From assembly GCA_026413225.1 (NCBI GenBank), contig CM048552.1, positions 27,455,001-27,519,000 of the forward strand: 64,000 nucleotides of DNA, written 5' to 3'. The translations under genes and the position numbers were made by a program. Below are positions 13,094 to 26,466 of the stretch, in pieces. How positions within the stretch are numbered: position 1 is the stretch's first letter; each line of letters opens with the position of its first letter. The notes under the pieces were generated by a model. That model ran no database searches, was not told the origin of the DNA, and was given only the letters and a program-made list of their open reading frames with translations. Source of the stretch: Otis tarda. Its lineage: Eukaryota; Chordata; Aves; Otidiformes; Otididae.

Positions 13094-15549
13094 GAGAGGA
13101 TGGTGGGATAAATTTAATGCTAGAGACTTTTACCATCTCTGCTCTAAATAGCTATGCATGTGGGAGCGAGACCCTTCTGCTTGTGTACCTGTTGGTGACC
13201 TTCCAATTTCATCCTCTTTCTGTCTTTTCCAAAGACAATGGAAATGGGAAAATACCTGTCCAGTTTGATCACTGCTGTCCTAAGTAATTCTTCTCTTCAG
13301 AAGAGATGCTTTTGTCTTGTTTTTGGTTCATGGCTTCTTCTAATCTTTAGCCATGGAGGTTGTCATTTTGCCTGTATTCTTTTTGTGATGCATGCACAGG
13401 TAGTTGAATGAATTTTAGCTAATTAGCTGTTTGCTCTATTGTCACTGCACTTGCTGCCAGGCAACACACACCCCTTATGAAACTGAACTGAAAAATAACG
13501 TGGAGTTTTAGAGACACAGAGGATTGAAGTTGTAGTCTTTCGCATACTTTATTCTAATAAATCAAATAAACCAGACATTTTAAAATCTGAAAGAGGTATA
13601 GAAAAAGATCTCTTGTGTTTTGGTTGCATATGCCAAATGTCACCCTAGGGCAACATATTCATGTATTTCTGTTATAAAACCAATATAATATATGGCTTGG
13701 TTACATAGTTGTTAAATTGTTGGTTAAATTGTTACAGCTTGGCACTCTACCAGAGGTATTGCAGCTAAACCCCAGATGACACATAAGCCATGAGCTACTA
13801 ATGCAGTCTTTATTTTGTGGAGATCCAAGACTTATTGCTCCACTGGAAGATGTTAAATTACTTTTCTAGATCTAAACAACAGTTTTCTCTATGATTCAAA
13901 CAATGCTTCATCTGAATAAGAACTTCAGGCAAGCCTGCCATGACTGACGTCTTGATCCCCAGAAGGCAGCAGGGACTGTTTAAGAGGAAAGATAGTTTTG
14001 TCTCATCATGTACTTTACCTACTCAAATAATAAAAATATTTTTAGAACAATGCTTGAGAATATATTAAATCTTTGAACTATATATTTTGGTCCAGTTAGG
14101 GTAAGCTATGTTGTGGCTCCAGAAGTGCTGATTCAGAGATCTGCATGGCAAGAAGGTGTGGTAGCACCTCTTGAAAAGCTGAACATACTGACTTGAAGAA
14201 AAGAGTAGGATCATGTTTCTTGCACTGTACTTTTGTGGATGCCCCTCTTAACTTTGTCCCTGTCTATCGGAAACCTTGGGTGCCTTTTTATTAGAGGAGG
14301 CAAGCTTATTTTAGAAAGGGAAGTTAATGTAGTGGTTAAACCACTGAATGGAGACTCAGAAGACTGTTACTGAATATTGTGTTTTACACCACTTGCTTTC
14401 TGTGTGGTTTGGGAAAAAATACTTGATATCTCTGCATCAGTTTTCCGTCTGAAAAACTGAGACTGTTTTTCTCTATTATAAAAGAAGTTATATGACTAAA
14501 TCAACTGCTGTCCTTGAGCTATTAGATATTAGGAAGTGGTTCATAGAAGAAGGAGAGTGGATAAGTGGGCTATATGACTGAATTAAATTTAGTATTTAAA
14601 AGTGCTGAAAGTAAAATCTGCTACATCCTAGAAGGTGAAATCTAGTGTACTGGCACTAGGTTACATGAGGAACTGTGTGTGTTTAGTAAGTTTTTGCTTT
14701 ATCCATGTCCATAGATTGGTAAGTGCTGTATAGAATTGTGAGGAGCACTGTGAGAGGCTACTGCAGTGTATGTTGGGAAAAAGCCTTCAGAGAAACTGGT
14801 TGTTTTTCTTGATCCATTGACATGGAGGGTAAGAGGTAGATTTTGAATTACAGAAATAGCAGACCCAGGCAGCAAAATAGAGGATAACTATTGTTCAGTC
14901 TGGAAATATTGGTTTGAGTGAATGGCCGTGTCCTCAAAACAGTTATGCTTAATAGAGATCATTGCTCCTCTTGTTGATCCACGCTGTTCATATAAAAGAA
15001 GAAGCTCAATCCAATGTACATCAAATACGAATAGCTGAAGTTCTGGCTTACAGTTCTCAGTAGCCATTTGTACACATCTGTGTGTTTTAACTAAAAAGTA
15101 AAAATGGAAGACAGAGTAAATCTGGTACAGTTATAGCTTTGGGGTAATTTTGATTTATGGCCTTCTAGCCTGAAGGAAGAACAACTGTCTTGCCCTCTTC
15201 TTGCCTTAAGAAAGCAGAAATGTTACTTGATTTAGTTTTTATTGAATTTTCCTGCAATGAAGTTAAGCTCCTGGGTAGCCGAACTCTTACACTTTATATC
15301 CTTCAGGGAAAACAGACAGTATATCCAGATACACAGTTCAGCTAATTTGGCAACTGGTTACTTCATACTAGAGATAGCTGAGGGTCCTCATCTCAGGGCT
15401 TTGCTGAGAGACACTGTAGGACTGTAGTATTTCCCTTGCAGTGAATAGCATACTGGAAATCAAGCTGGTCAGCTGAATCTAGCACATGGAATAAATACTG
15501 TTTTCTTTCCGTTAAAATGGTCCCCTTCTAATTTCACCAGTCTACTTGT

Positions 15550-16250
15550 GTTAGCATTGTGGATATTGGTGAACAAGAGATCTTATCTACTATCTTAGTG
15601 ATTATTAATAACATTCCACCCCACCTCCAAAATCAAGACTTCCAGCCTTGCAGTATTTCCTCATACAGCAGTTACTCCTTCTCTCTTCATCCGGTTCTGT
15701 ACCTTTAGATGAGGACTTTATGCAGTACTTGGGATGTGGGTTTACCAGTGTTTTATATAGTGGCAGCATAAGGATGTTAACTTTGTAAGGGAGGAATTAT
15801 GTGCCAGCTCTCACATGAGGTAGATGTCCCTGCCACTTCTCTATCCATTTTCCTGATTATTGATGAAGAGGTTGAATGAAACTGCTCCCAGAGGTGCCCC
15901 ACTGCTTACCTGTCTCTGTCTTGAAACCTGATCGTTACCCATAGTGTTTTTGCTTCCTATCCATGAAGTGTCTTTTTATCCAGTACTGTTGGATAGGAGT
16001 TTCTGTAATAATATTTGGTATAGAATCTTGTCCAAAACTTTTTGAAAATCCAAATACATTAGTATCTAGTGGATCCCCTTTGTCCATGTGTCTATTGACA
16101 TTGTTACAGAACTGTAACAGTTTGTGAGGTGAATTTGGTTTTACAAAGCCGTACTGATATTCCCAGGAGACGGTGTTTAGGCATGTGCTCAGTGATCTTA
16201 TTCTTCAGTATAAACTCATTTCACTCCTCTAGAAGTCAGACTCACACTGA
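15550..16250 (-). repeat. Ancient CR1/L3-like LINE fragment, degraded
   Basis: Read on the minus strand, the block keeps the order of phrases typical of the reverse-transcriptase part of CR1/L3 elements. Examples on the + strand are a stretch like 'gatgaagaggttgaatgaaactg' near 15863, 'aaaatccaaatacattagtatct' near 16045 and 'ttttacaaagccgtactgat' near 16139. They correspond to the segments for the RT core and the region before motif A in younger copies. Many frame breaks and substitutions make it clearly older than the intron 2 copies. The edges are approximate. Confidence 0.5.
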
Positions 16251-16894
16251 TCTTGGTAACTGTGGAGTGAGAAGATGTTGTTGCTATGAACTGCTATTTG
16301 TCAGTGCCTCTTACTGTACTTTGGCTGGAGAGTACTGAACTGTAGTCTCCCAGCAAAGAAATGGAACTGCAAATAAAGCATACAGATAAAATTTCATGTC
16401 TTTTCACAAGCTGTGCTTCAAAAATTCACATTCAGCCCAGTATACTGTGATGACTTGGTGGCTGTTTGCAAGTGAGGCACAGGTTACACTGGATTAGGTG
16501 CACTGTGGTCTAGGTTCTTCCACCCTCTCTTGCCTTCATCACTGATGTGTTATTTCAGATCTGTTGGGTTTTTTTTTGTCTCTGTGAAGCTGCGTATGGG
16601 AACTTTACAATTTCACCCTTATCATTCACAAGATTTTGCAAGATCGATTCTTTGCAACAGTGTAGGGTTTGAAACTGTGTCATACTGGTGGACTTCTAAT
16701 TTCTTCACTGTAAATAAAAAGATTCAGACTATTTGCTATTAATTTTGACTTTATATATGACAAAGCCACCTCAACTTTTGACAGTTACAGTTGTTTGAGG
16801 AACCCGTAGTTAGGATGCTGGTTTGTGTTTCAGATCTACAGTAACTATTGCAGTCAGTTAGTTAGTGTGTTCATCAGTGTTTTGTTTCTTGCAG

Positions 16895-17002
16895 ACAAGA
16901 GAGTTTGATGTGGATAACTTGAGCAAGCCAGAATTGCGGATGCTTTTGAGTATAATGGAAGGAGAACTAGAAGCACGAGACCTTGTAATTGAAGCCTTGC
17001 GG
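16895..17002 (+). CDS. CTTNBP2: CTTNBP2 coding exon 2 (residues 24-59)
   Basis: A 108-base, 36-codon exon in phase 0 at both ends, bounded by TTGCAG and GTAAGT. It encodes the start of the conserved N-terminal CortBP2-type domain: [20 protein letters not shown], then a block containing [15 protein letters not shown]. This differs from mammals by only a few conservative changes (for example N for T and P for S around DNLSKPEL). The domain is shared with CTTNBP2NL, and in the family it leads into the coiled coil used for self-association. The exon is followed closely by a T-rich stretch (17028-17050). Identification is secure because the later exons are CTTNBP2-specific. Confidence 0.96.
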
Positions 17003-19402
17003 GTAAGTTACTGGGTTGTTGTGGTTTGGTTTTTTTTTTTTTTTTTTTTCAATTCTCTTTTGCCACTTCCTTTATACTGTGCATAGAATATTGTTAGTGG
17101 AAGAGTAAATTGTGGTTTTTAAGTTTTAGATTAACTAAATCTCGGTAATCACAAAACGTGTTCTTGTTTAATTGTTCCCACTCAGTAATTCTATGTAATT
17201 TTGCTATAAAATACTAACAAAATTTTAGAGAAATAAGTGTGAAAACTGCAAAATTACTTCCTCTTTAGATTCTTTAATATTTTAGGGTCTGTTATTTGTT
17301 AAAGGTAGGAATAACTTCAAAGGAAAATTCAGTCCAGTCGTCATTTGTTCTAATGGTCTATATCTTTGTGTATCTAGTCTATTCAATGCATTAATCTTCT
17401 GTGAGATGGAAGGAAGGACAAAATTTGGATGTTCATGTCCACTTAGGGAAAAGTGTCTTGTGGTGTTTTTTTGGTTTGCTTTTAAAAAGTGAAATACAGG
17501 ATGTATACTCTTAACAGCACTCACAAGTACTTGATTAGATTTTTGCTGAGCTAGGCTCATGTGGAGGTTGATTTTCTGCTTTAGAAGGTCGCAGTCTGAA
17601 AGGCAACACAGAAAGTTGACTGGAAATATACAAACAAAACTGTATTTTAAGCAAAACATGATAAATTTTTATGACTGTAATGACTTTAAAATCGATCCAG
17701 AACAGAATAAAATTTAACAGAGCTGCCAAACAGACTGCAGGTTTAGGAGGGAAAACAGCCTTACATGGTTTGAAAATATTTATAGCTTTATAGCTGGATA
17801 GAGGGAAATTATGACCTTTAAGGTCTCTTAAAGGAAAAACTCAATGTAATAAAATATATCTAATACTAGTTTTAGTAGCATGTGTAATGATTATCAAGTA
17901 GTATGGGAATGTTTTCCACTTGTAATATCACAGTAACAATTGTAGATGCATTTTTGTTCAAATTTAATTTGTTTTGTGATGGCTTCAGATCACTGGATGC
18001 AAATAGAGCTTTAAAGTAGCTGTCATTGATGTACCTGCATTAATAACTAAAGACTTTATGCCTATAAACCTCTCAAAAATACAGTTTTCATTTTGAAATG
18101 ACAGTAAGGCACTGGAAGCAAGATATTTCTGGGGTAATACTGAACTTTGAAGTCATTTGGTGTTTGGCCTTCAGGTGTATGCATATGTTGAAATGTACTG
18201 CCTTTTCATCTAGCTGTTCTACAATTTCACATCTTGTTTGCCCAGACTAGGACTTTTTATTTTCCCTGACTGCCAATTAGGGTTTTGTTAATGGAGAAAC
18301 AATGTGTATACCATATTCAGAATCTCTTTTTTTTTTTTTTTTTTTTTTTTGACTCTTCTAACTTTGGAGGAATGCAAATAGAATACTTGGACAGTTTTCT
18401 CTAATGCATATTAATGAACAAGCTACTACACTACATACCAAATAATGGATGTATTGAAATTGTGCAAAATTTTAAAAAGAAAAGAAAAAGAAGAATGCAG
18501 TACACATTTAATGATAGTAAACATTAAACATTGAGGATAGTGCAGTCCCAAGAGAGAAAAAGTCTACATCAGATTCCCACGTACCTGCTGAAATGGGTAG
18601 TATGTACACACTGTTTTTTGACAACTAATATAGATCAATATGAAAAATAGTTCAATTTCACATAAGCTTTATAAATGTTGAAAATTTATTTTTGTTTTGT
18701 TTTTTTCTTGTCCTGCATCTCAATTTCCAGTTTCTGTATTTTGTAGTAAAATCCTCTAAACAAAATCCACCTGGAACTCAAATCTTCCAGGCAGCTTGCC
18801 TGGTTAGCTGTACTGATATTTGAAAACTTGGAAGGTATACCTGCTGAAGAACTGTAGTCTGATATCTTGGAATACGATACATTCGGATCTTCTGGCTTCT
18901 TATTTGGGAAGCCACAAGTCATCAGTATAGGCAGCTGGAGTCTCCAAGCAGTGCAAAAAACAAGCTACTAGATAGCCAAATATAAAAGTGAATAATGAGA
19001 CAATTCCATTGGAATTATGTCAAATTTGGTACTTTGATTTGTTTCAACAACAAATTTGATACATACTTCGTGTATCCTCAAAGCAAGAAGGAAATGGTTT
19101 TCATATAAAATAAAAGACTTCTTATGCTATTGTTTCAAAAGCTGATCAAGCTCTGTTTCAAAATTAGAAAAGTTTATGAGTGTGTTTGTGTGTTTAGGGA
19201 GGCTTTTTTTGTTTGTTTGTTTGGTTGGTTGGTTTTGTTTGGGGGTTTTTTTGTGTGGTTTTTTTTTTTTTTTATCTCACTAGAACTGCAGGGCTGTTTC
19301 AAAGCCTAATTTCTCTGATAGGTCAAAGACTGATAATTTCCAGTCCTGTATTAGATGAAGTGTGTGTTGTCTTTTCCTCTTAAGTGATCTTCCTGTCAGT
19401 TT

Positions 19403-19883
19403 TGAGTCACTGGAGTCACTGGAGAGGGTCCAGAGGAGGGCCACGAAGATGATCAGAGGGCTGGAGCACCTTTCCTATGAGGACAGGCTGAGACAGTTGG
19501 GGCTGTTCAGCCTGGAGAAGAGGAGGCTCCAGGGAGACCTTATAGCAGTCTTTCAGTACCTCAAGGGGGCCTCCAAGAAAGATGGGGAGAGACTGTTCAG
19601 TAGGGCCTGTTGTGATAGGACAAGGGGTAATGGTTTTAAAATAGAGGGAGGTAGATTTAGATTAGATATTAGAAAAAAATATTTTACATTGAGGGCTGTA
19701 GAACACTGGCACAGGTTGCCCAGAGAGGTGGTGGAAGCCCCATCCCTGGAAACGTTCAGTGCCAGGCTGGATGAGGCTCTGAGCAACCTGATCTGGTCAG
19801 GGATGTCCCTGCTTCTTGCAGGGGGGTTGGACTAGATGACCTTTGAAGGTCCCTTCCAACTCTAACCATTCTATGATTCTATA
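19403..19883 (+). repeat. CR1 LINE 3' fragment, sense orientation
   Basis: A 5'-truncated CR1. It encodes, in one open frame to about 19835, the C-terminal end of the element's ORF2 product ([18 protein letters not shown] onward, then ... RLPREVVEAPSLETF). It finishes with the short CR1 3' UTR 'ggttggactagatgacctttgaagg' and the tip TCTATGATTCTATA. The coding part begins within the protein, downstream of the RT catalytic motifs, so the copy is inert. It lies in the same orientation as CTTNBP2, inside intron 2. The same subfamily supplies the copies at 28.0, 29.4 and 32.8 kb. Confidence 0.93.
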
Positions 19884-22800
19884 TACATTTATGACTCCAG
19901 TTGCATATGTTCTTGGTCTTTTTGTAAGGCTACAGAACTGGATCTTTTAATGTCTTAGAAAGTAACTGTTCATTTTTGTGGTTGTCATCTCAGGTTTTTC
20001 TCTATAATCACTTAAGTTGAACTACATCATTCCTAATGTGCGTGCCCTTATCTGTACTCATTTTTCAGGGTTTCACTAAGCATTTGTAAAACTGGTGCAA
20101 TAAATAGTACTTATGTATTTATGGGAAATACCTCTCCTGGAAAGTTCCAGCATTGAAGTGACTCAGTCTTGACTGATCACAAAAGAACTGATAATACTGA
20201 ATCTAATTAAAGACTGACTCGCATAGCACTACTCTTAATCTGCACCTAGCATGAAGTTTCTCATTTTAACAAGACCTGTTTGATGCATCTCTGTTAGTGT
20301 TTATCCTTTTCCCACTGTAGAAAGTCTTACATTGACCTGTTTGTTTCCCACATTACTAATTTTGTGTGAAGCCACACTGTGTGCTTTATTGAAGATTTGA
20401 GACAGATCTGATGTTTTTTCTCTGTCTATAAAGCCAGTGATGTAAAAAAACACATCCACCTTCAACGTCCTTAGACAGGCTTTCTTTTCAGACTGACTCT
20501 TACAGGAGCATGGTTCTCACAGTGCAAAATGTTCTCTTGGTATACGTGTCATGGCATCGCAATCCACACCTTATCTGCAGTATTCCCTGGTGGAATGGAA
20601 CAGAGATATCTGACAGAGAGTTAAGGGGTAAGAACAAGGGAGCAGGAACAGTATTTTTGGATAAGGTATGGAGTTGGAACTTGTGCCTTACTTTTTTATT
20701 TTTTTTCCCCTATACCATGTTTTTATATTTATGTATTATGGAGTTCTCACTTAAATCACTTTTAAAATCTTGGTTTAAATTAATTCTTTTTGCTTAGTTT
20801 AGTAATTTGCTTTTCAGGATTGAAGTTTAATGCTTCTTGACATATTGTAAAAATGTAATTTGCTGGTGTGAGTTCTGGTAGATTAAGAAGAAAACATTTC
20901 TGATCTCTTTGTGGATTAAGCCTGTGTCCTATATATGGAGCAAACTCTACTACTTAATAGCTCATAGAAATCTAAAATAATAATTTGTATGTGTTGAGTT
21001 TTTGTGACTTCTGCATTTTTTTATTCTCTTATTTAAAAAATAGCTGTAAAGTATATATGCAGAGTTTGATCAATGAAAGAAACAAAACTCCAAAATTATA
21101 TCCTGTATCAGTTAGTACTGTTGTAATATTGCTTTTCTAACAGTGAGACAATACCCTTGGATTTGAGAATTGTATTGTCTTCAGGTGCTTGTCTTCTGGC
21201 TGTTCATTTACAATGTATTCATTGTTTTGTAAAATGAATTTGTATTTTATGACTTTCAGTTTAATTTCTCTTCGTACTAGTAGCCATCAGAGAAGATGGC
21301 TACTTACGCTTCGTTTAGCACTTTTAAGTTTTTGCATAACTTTTTCTGCTTATTTAAAGCTTAGTTTCAAAACTGTGCAGTCCAATGAGAATAAAGAAGA
21401 AAGGCTTCAGAGTTTTCTACTCTGCTTTGAAAAGATTGAACTAGGGAATTTTAAGTTTGTCCACTGAGTGTGGGTTCCACTCTACAACTGGGTATGACTG
21501 TCTATTCTGTGTAAATAAATAAAAAAAAAAAGTGAGAAAGGTTTGGGATTATGAGAAGAAATCTTGTTAATCATCCTGAGGTGCAGAGGTGGCGGAGGAG
21601 GGAAGGTAAGTTTACTTAGTAAAGTTAATAGTGTTGATGTGGTAGATTTTTATTAAGGCAGTTGAATTTGTGCCACATGATAAATTAGAGAGAACTAAAC
21701 TTGAAGTGTCACATAAAATAATTATCTTTTTAGTACATTCTTGTGCATAAGGTATTGTAGAATTTGCATTGTATTTTCTATAAAGTTTTGATATGTTGAG
21801 GTCTGCTTTTGAAACAAAATCAAAACTTAACTGCATTCATAAGAAATATGCAGATGACATCTGTATACTTCCACATTTTCACGATACATTGTTGTTCCTT
21901 TACAATATGCATAACTGCAGATACATAAGGACACATAGCATTCCTGTTTCTAAAAAAGGGCTGCTGGTTCCTGCTTCAGCAATTGAAACTTTGACCCAGT
22001 TAGAAATGTCTCCTGCTACTGCTGTATAAGTAGTAGTTTCGTGCTTTGATATAAACAAAAAGCTGAGGGTTTTTTTGCCCTTAGCATGTATAAATCTGTT
22101 GTAGCATACTCTGATTTGTACAATACAGAGCTCACAGTATTTTGCTGAATTAATCTATCTTTGAACATTATTTCTTTTTTGGGGTACATTGTCTGCAATT
22201 CCGAAGTCAGAGGAATTCAGATTTGAAAACATTACAGTAATTACCAACCAGAGCAATTTATGTTCAGCCCTGTGAGGACCAACAGCCTTGGAAGAGCAGA
22301 CCTTTGTCACATTTCAGGTCAAATGTCCAGATTTATTCTCTGAGTGAACAGTTAATTTGCTGTGGAGGACAGCATGAGGATTCACCTCAAAGGAGGTGAT
22401 CTTTGTGTAAATCTGTCTCATTATTGCCCTGATTTTGTATAACTACTAAACCAAATGACTTAAGGGAGTTCTTTGTGAATCTGTACTTTATTTTAGTAGG
22501 TCCGTGATCAGGGTTGCACTGCAATTAAAGTTAAATTCAGATTAACATTTAAATCATTAAAGTTATTTCATGAATGAGAAATAACATTTTGTTTAATTGC
22601 TATTGGGAATGCATATAGTTAAAAAAGGAGGGAGATTTAACTATAGCTGCTGCCTTCATCTGTCTCAATTATCCAAATAAGCTGTCTGCCTGTAATAAGG
22701 GGATAATATATTCCTAATGTGGAGGTAATGTGGCCACATAATCGAGGCATAGGTCTGGCTTCCCACAACTATGACCTCAAATGCAGCTTTTTTTTTTTTT

Positions 22801-25800
22801 TTTTTTTCCTCTCTTCCAGCCATAAAGTGGTTGCTGTATCTGCCTGCCTTCTAGAAGGTTTTTTTAAAGTGCATTGACCCTCATATGATGAATTGAAGGG
22901 CTAGTGTTAGCTGTCAAACATGGAATTACAAATACTAAATGCTTCTTTTAGTGGTGATTCTCTCATAAATTTTAATCATTAGTAGGTTATTTTTCATCTA
23001 AAATTTTAAAACCCAACTTGGGATTTTTGTTTATTTTTAAATAATTTTATTTGCCTATGTAAATTTCATTAGGTGTTAAATGGTAAAATGAAAATTTATA
23101 TTATTCTTGCTTCTATGGTATGCATTAATAAGTGTGAACAAAAACCCTGCAAATTCTTACCATACTAGATCCTTTAATATACCACACTGCATAGATTTAG
23201 AACAACTTATTTGGATTGTTGAGAACAATCACCAATGAAATAAAAAAAATGGCTAAAAGAATCGTCAATACCAAAAATGTAAATATTTTTGTTTAATTAA
23301 AATTGACTACAGTATCAATGACATTGCTATGGAGTAATGTCTTTCCTCTGAGCTTAAGCGAGATCCAAATCAGCAGATTCTGTGTATGGAATGGCCAAGT
23401 CAGGAGGAAAGTCCGAGAATGGCAAAGTGAATTTGATTGTATGTTTCTTGAGTGTTGTAAAGCCCTACTATATTTAATTTTTACCATAACTTCCTCAGGA
23501 AGGAAAACTTACCTTCTGTGCATGTGTTTGCACCAATGTCTGTTGAATCTTTTAGCCAGTTTCTGCAAAATCTAACAAAATGCTAAGCATTTCAGAAATC
23601 GGCAGTGTCATAAAACCAGGCAGCTGGGTAAGAAATGTCATACTGTTGTTAGGGCCTGAGTTGAAGGAAGGGCAGAGATTTGTGATGTCTGTTACTGGGC
23701 ACTGTATATGAACTGTAGAATACAGAGTTAGGGAAAATCAGACTTTGTTAATTTACCTGCTCAGAGAATTTAAGTTAGACTATGTAAGTTTATAAAAAGT
23801 TCAGAAGAAAAGGATCTCTGCAATGGGAGTTAGTTCTGCCCAAATTGTAAGTACAGCCTGTCATCCTGAATCTAAGCATTTTGACAGGCCTGCAGGCTAA
23901 TCAATAGAGCTGGAAATGAATCATACTTTCTGTATTATGTCCGAGTAGAAAATCCATACAAGGTAATATCTGACTTCCCCTAGCAAGCAAGGCATGTGAG
24001 TTTTTGAATAACAGTGGTTGAATGTTGTAATGAATGCGTAGCTATTCATGTAATGAAACAGGGAGGTCAAAAGACAGAAGTTGATGCATCATGTAGTAAT
24101 ACCTCATAGCCACATTTAAGTTTAATGACCCATTCTATTAGCTTTACCTTAAAAAGCTTCCAGTTTAAAGAGACAAGATTTTAAAATAAGGTTAAACAGC
24201 TTTTAGAAAATATAGTTATTACCGTGTAGGTTACACAATGTTTCTTTAAAATAGATAATGCATAGTGTGTTGAGTGCCAGTTCTGAGGTTTCCACTCTCC
24301 TATTAGTCATTTTAGAACTACTAGGGTATCAGTATTACATTCCATGAGAAATTAAGTAATTTAAAGCAAGTCTTAAAAATAAGATTTTTAGGAGGATCAT
24401 TTGTTTTGAAATGGCCAGATTGTTTCAGAAATTTCTTAAATAACTAGCTGCAATGAAGAGACACTCTGTTTCCAAGACTAGAATGGTATAATCCAACATT
24501 ACTTCTGTAAAGTTGCCCTCCATTTTTTCTATATAATCTATAGAATCTATAATCTATATAATCAAATGGAATGTGGTTTTGCAAAGTGTTGCATTTTAGA
24601 ACAACAAAATAATTGTTTCTTTGTACTAACATTCTATTAGAAAATTCTGTTGGTATGAGTGGCTTATAAAATGTCAGGGTTCATTATGATAAAGGCCACT
24701 TTTTACATATCTATATGTATGTGTGTGAACAAACTACCTAGGTGAATCTGTCCTAGCATTCAGATCAAGAGCATGCTTTTGAAGAAACTTTCCCCGTTCT
24801 CCCCACCTAACTTTGCTTTGACTTGCCTCATAGGCCTCTCTCAGACTGTGTGAACTGAACAGCGCCAATTGTCTTGCTCTACAGACTTGTTCCTGTTCTG
24901 CTGCACTACCTGCTAATGTTGGTATAGTCACTGTATACCTATAAATGCCCTTCTCCAGGGTTGTTTTTGTAAATATAGTAGAAAATATGAGTAGATTTGG
25001 TCTAGATTTAAAAAAAAAAAAACTTCATATCCCCCATTTCTAAAACCAGAAATTCCCCAATGCTTTCTGCCGTTATGATCGTTCTTGAATTTAAGACAGA
25101 TGGACCCTTGCTTGAGAAATTGCCAGATGGGTCATTGTAAAACGCTCTTCTGGAGTCTCTTTCTTCCCAAAGGGCAGAATGCATTTTCTGCTCAAGCTAG
25201 TTTAATTTCAAGTCCTGAGCTGTGCATTGTGAAGGCTATTATTAGTAAACTTCTCTTTCAGTTTTGGCCAGCAATGATTAAGCACTGAACAATATAGTTT
25301 TATTTTAATGTAATTGAAAACATGAACTGTTTTGATGGTAACTTTCATGTGTACTTATTTCTGTACCACTTTTGCAATTCTTTAAGTGTATATGAAGATC
25401 AAACATTATTTTTAAAAATCCCCTGAATATATCATAGTTTATCATGACAGTATACCATGTACCAATGTTAGAATTTTGGTGGGTAATGGAGAATGATACT
25501 GGAATAACTATGCAAAATATGGAATCTTTTGAAGACCTTTGCCTGCATTGATTGTGCTAAGTTGTTGTGAATTTAAAATGCAATCTGAACTTCTTCTATG
25601 CATATGAATCCCATGGCACTCTCATACCAAAGAATGGAACTAAAAATACACAGAAGGCAGCTTTAGAGGCTTCTGGCAGCCAGTAAGACAGCATGTTTTC
25701 TAGCAGGTGTCTTTGAAAAATGGTGATTAGGTAGAAGGAGGAGCAGAAGATGTTAAACTGTGTGTAACAGAAGGTTATTGTTGTAGACAGTATCATGACA

Positions 25801-26358
25801 GTTGTTGGCCTTGGTGACAGAAGTGGACCGTGAAATAGAAGTCAGATAATGCCTTGTTTGCATTGTCATTTTTGCATGTTGCAATTTCTTTGTAAAAATT
25901 TAATTTTTACTAATTTTTTGGGAGGTAATGATCTACAGTTTGTGTCCTTGCTCATCTGATCACTACTTTTACTTATTGACTCTAATTATGATTGCATATG
26001 CATTTTCTCTGCTCTTAAATATAGTTTGTTTTTACCTGTCCAGTGATTCCGCTTACAATTAAAGCTTTTACTTTCTTAATAGTAGTTTATTGTAATTTTC
26101 TGAACATGGCTGTCAAAAAGTATTATTTCATTATTACAAGCTATTTAAAATCAATTGCAAGGAAACTATAAAATATGAATAAACCTCAGACAGGTTAGTA
26201 GATGAAATGATTTTTCAGTGCTTAGTTTGGAATGATTTATTTATTTGTGGTTTATTTAAAGTTTCAAAGTAATGCAGCATGCTCTCTGTTCACCTAATTG
26301 AAATAGTGTTGTTAGATACAGCCTTAAATAATGTTGACATTTTAAAGTTTTTTTTTAA

Positions 26359-26466
26359 TAGAATCATAGAATAGTTTGGCTTGGAAGGGACCTTTTAAAG
26401 ATCATCTAGTCCAACTCCCTTGCAAGGAGCAGGGACACCTTCAACTAGATCAGGTTGCTCAGAGAC
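26359..26466 (-). repeat. Short CR1 LINE 3' end
   Basis: About 108 bases of the CR1 3' terminus in reverse orientation: TAGAATCATAGAATAG, then 'ggcttggaagggacc', the 'catctagtccaactccc' block and 'gatcaggttgctcagag', where homology stops. No coding potential remains. Confidence 0.9.

Larger units (their letters stand above)
6239..16894 (+). other. CTTNBP2: CTTNBP2 intron 1 (10.7 kb)
   Basis: Begins GTAACC and ends TTTGTTTCTTGCAG. The first kilobase is the 3' half of the CpG island; the rest is AT-rich. It contains long T runs at 8654-8679 (26 T), 12630-12652 (23 T) and 13063-13091 (interrupted), and an ancient LINE relic near 15.55-16.25 kb. Apart from these I see nothing that supports another gene. 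Small open frames, such as 9693-10133, lack any family signature. Confidence 0.85.

Noticed and set aside
16895..17086. Separate small protein from the 73-codon frame starting at 16865
   Set aside because: Its first residues are intron sequence before the acceptor and its tail is intron 2; only the middle is CTTNBP2 exon 2.
19362..19402. Host-gene start for the 157-codon frame at 19362-19835
   Set aside because: The frame from LERVQRR onward is CR1 ORF2 C-terminus; the first residues are flanking sequence read by chance.
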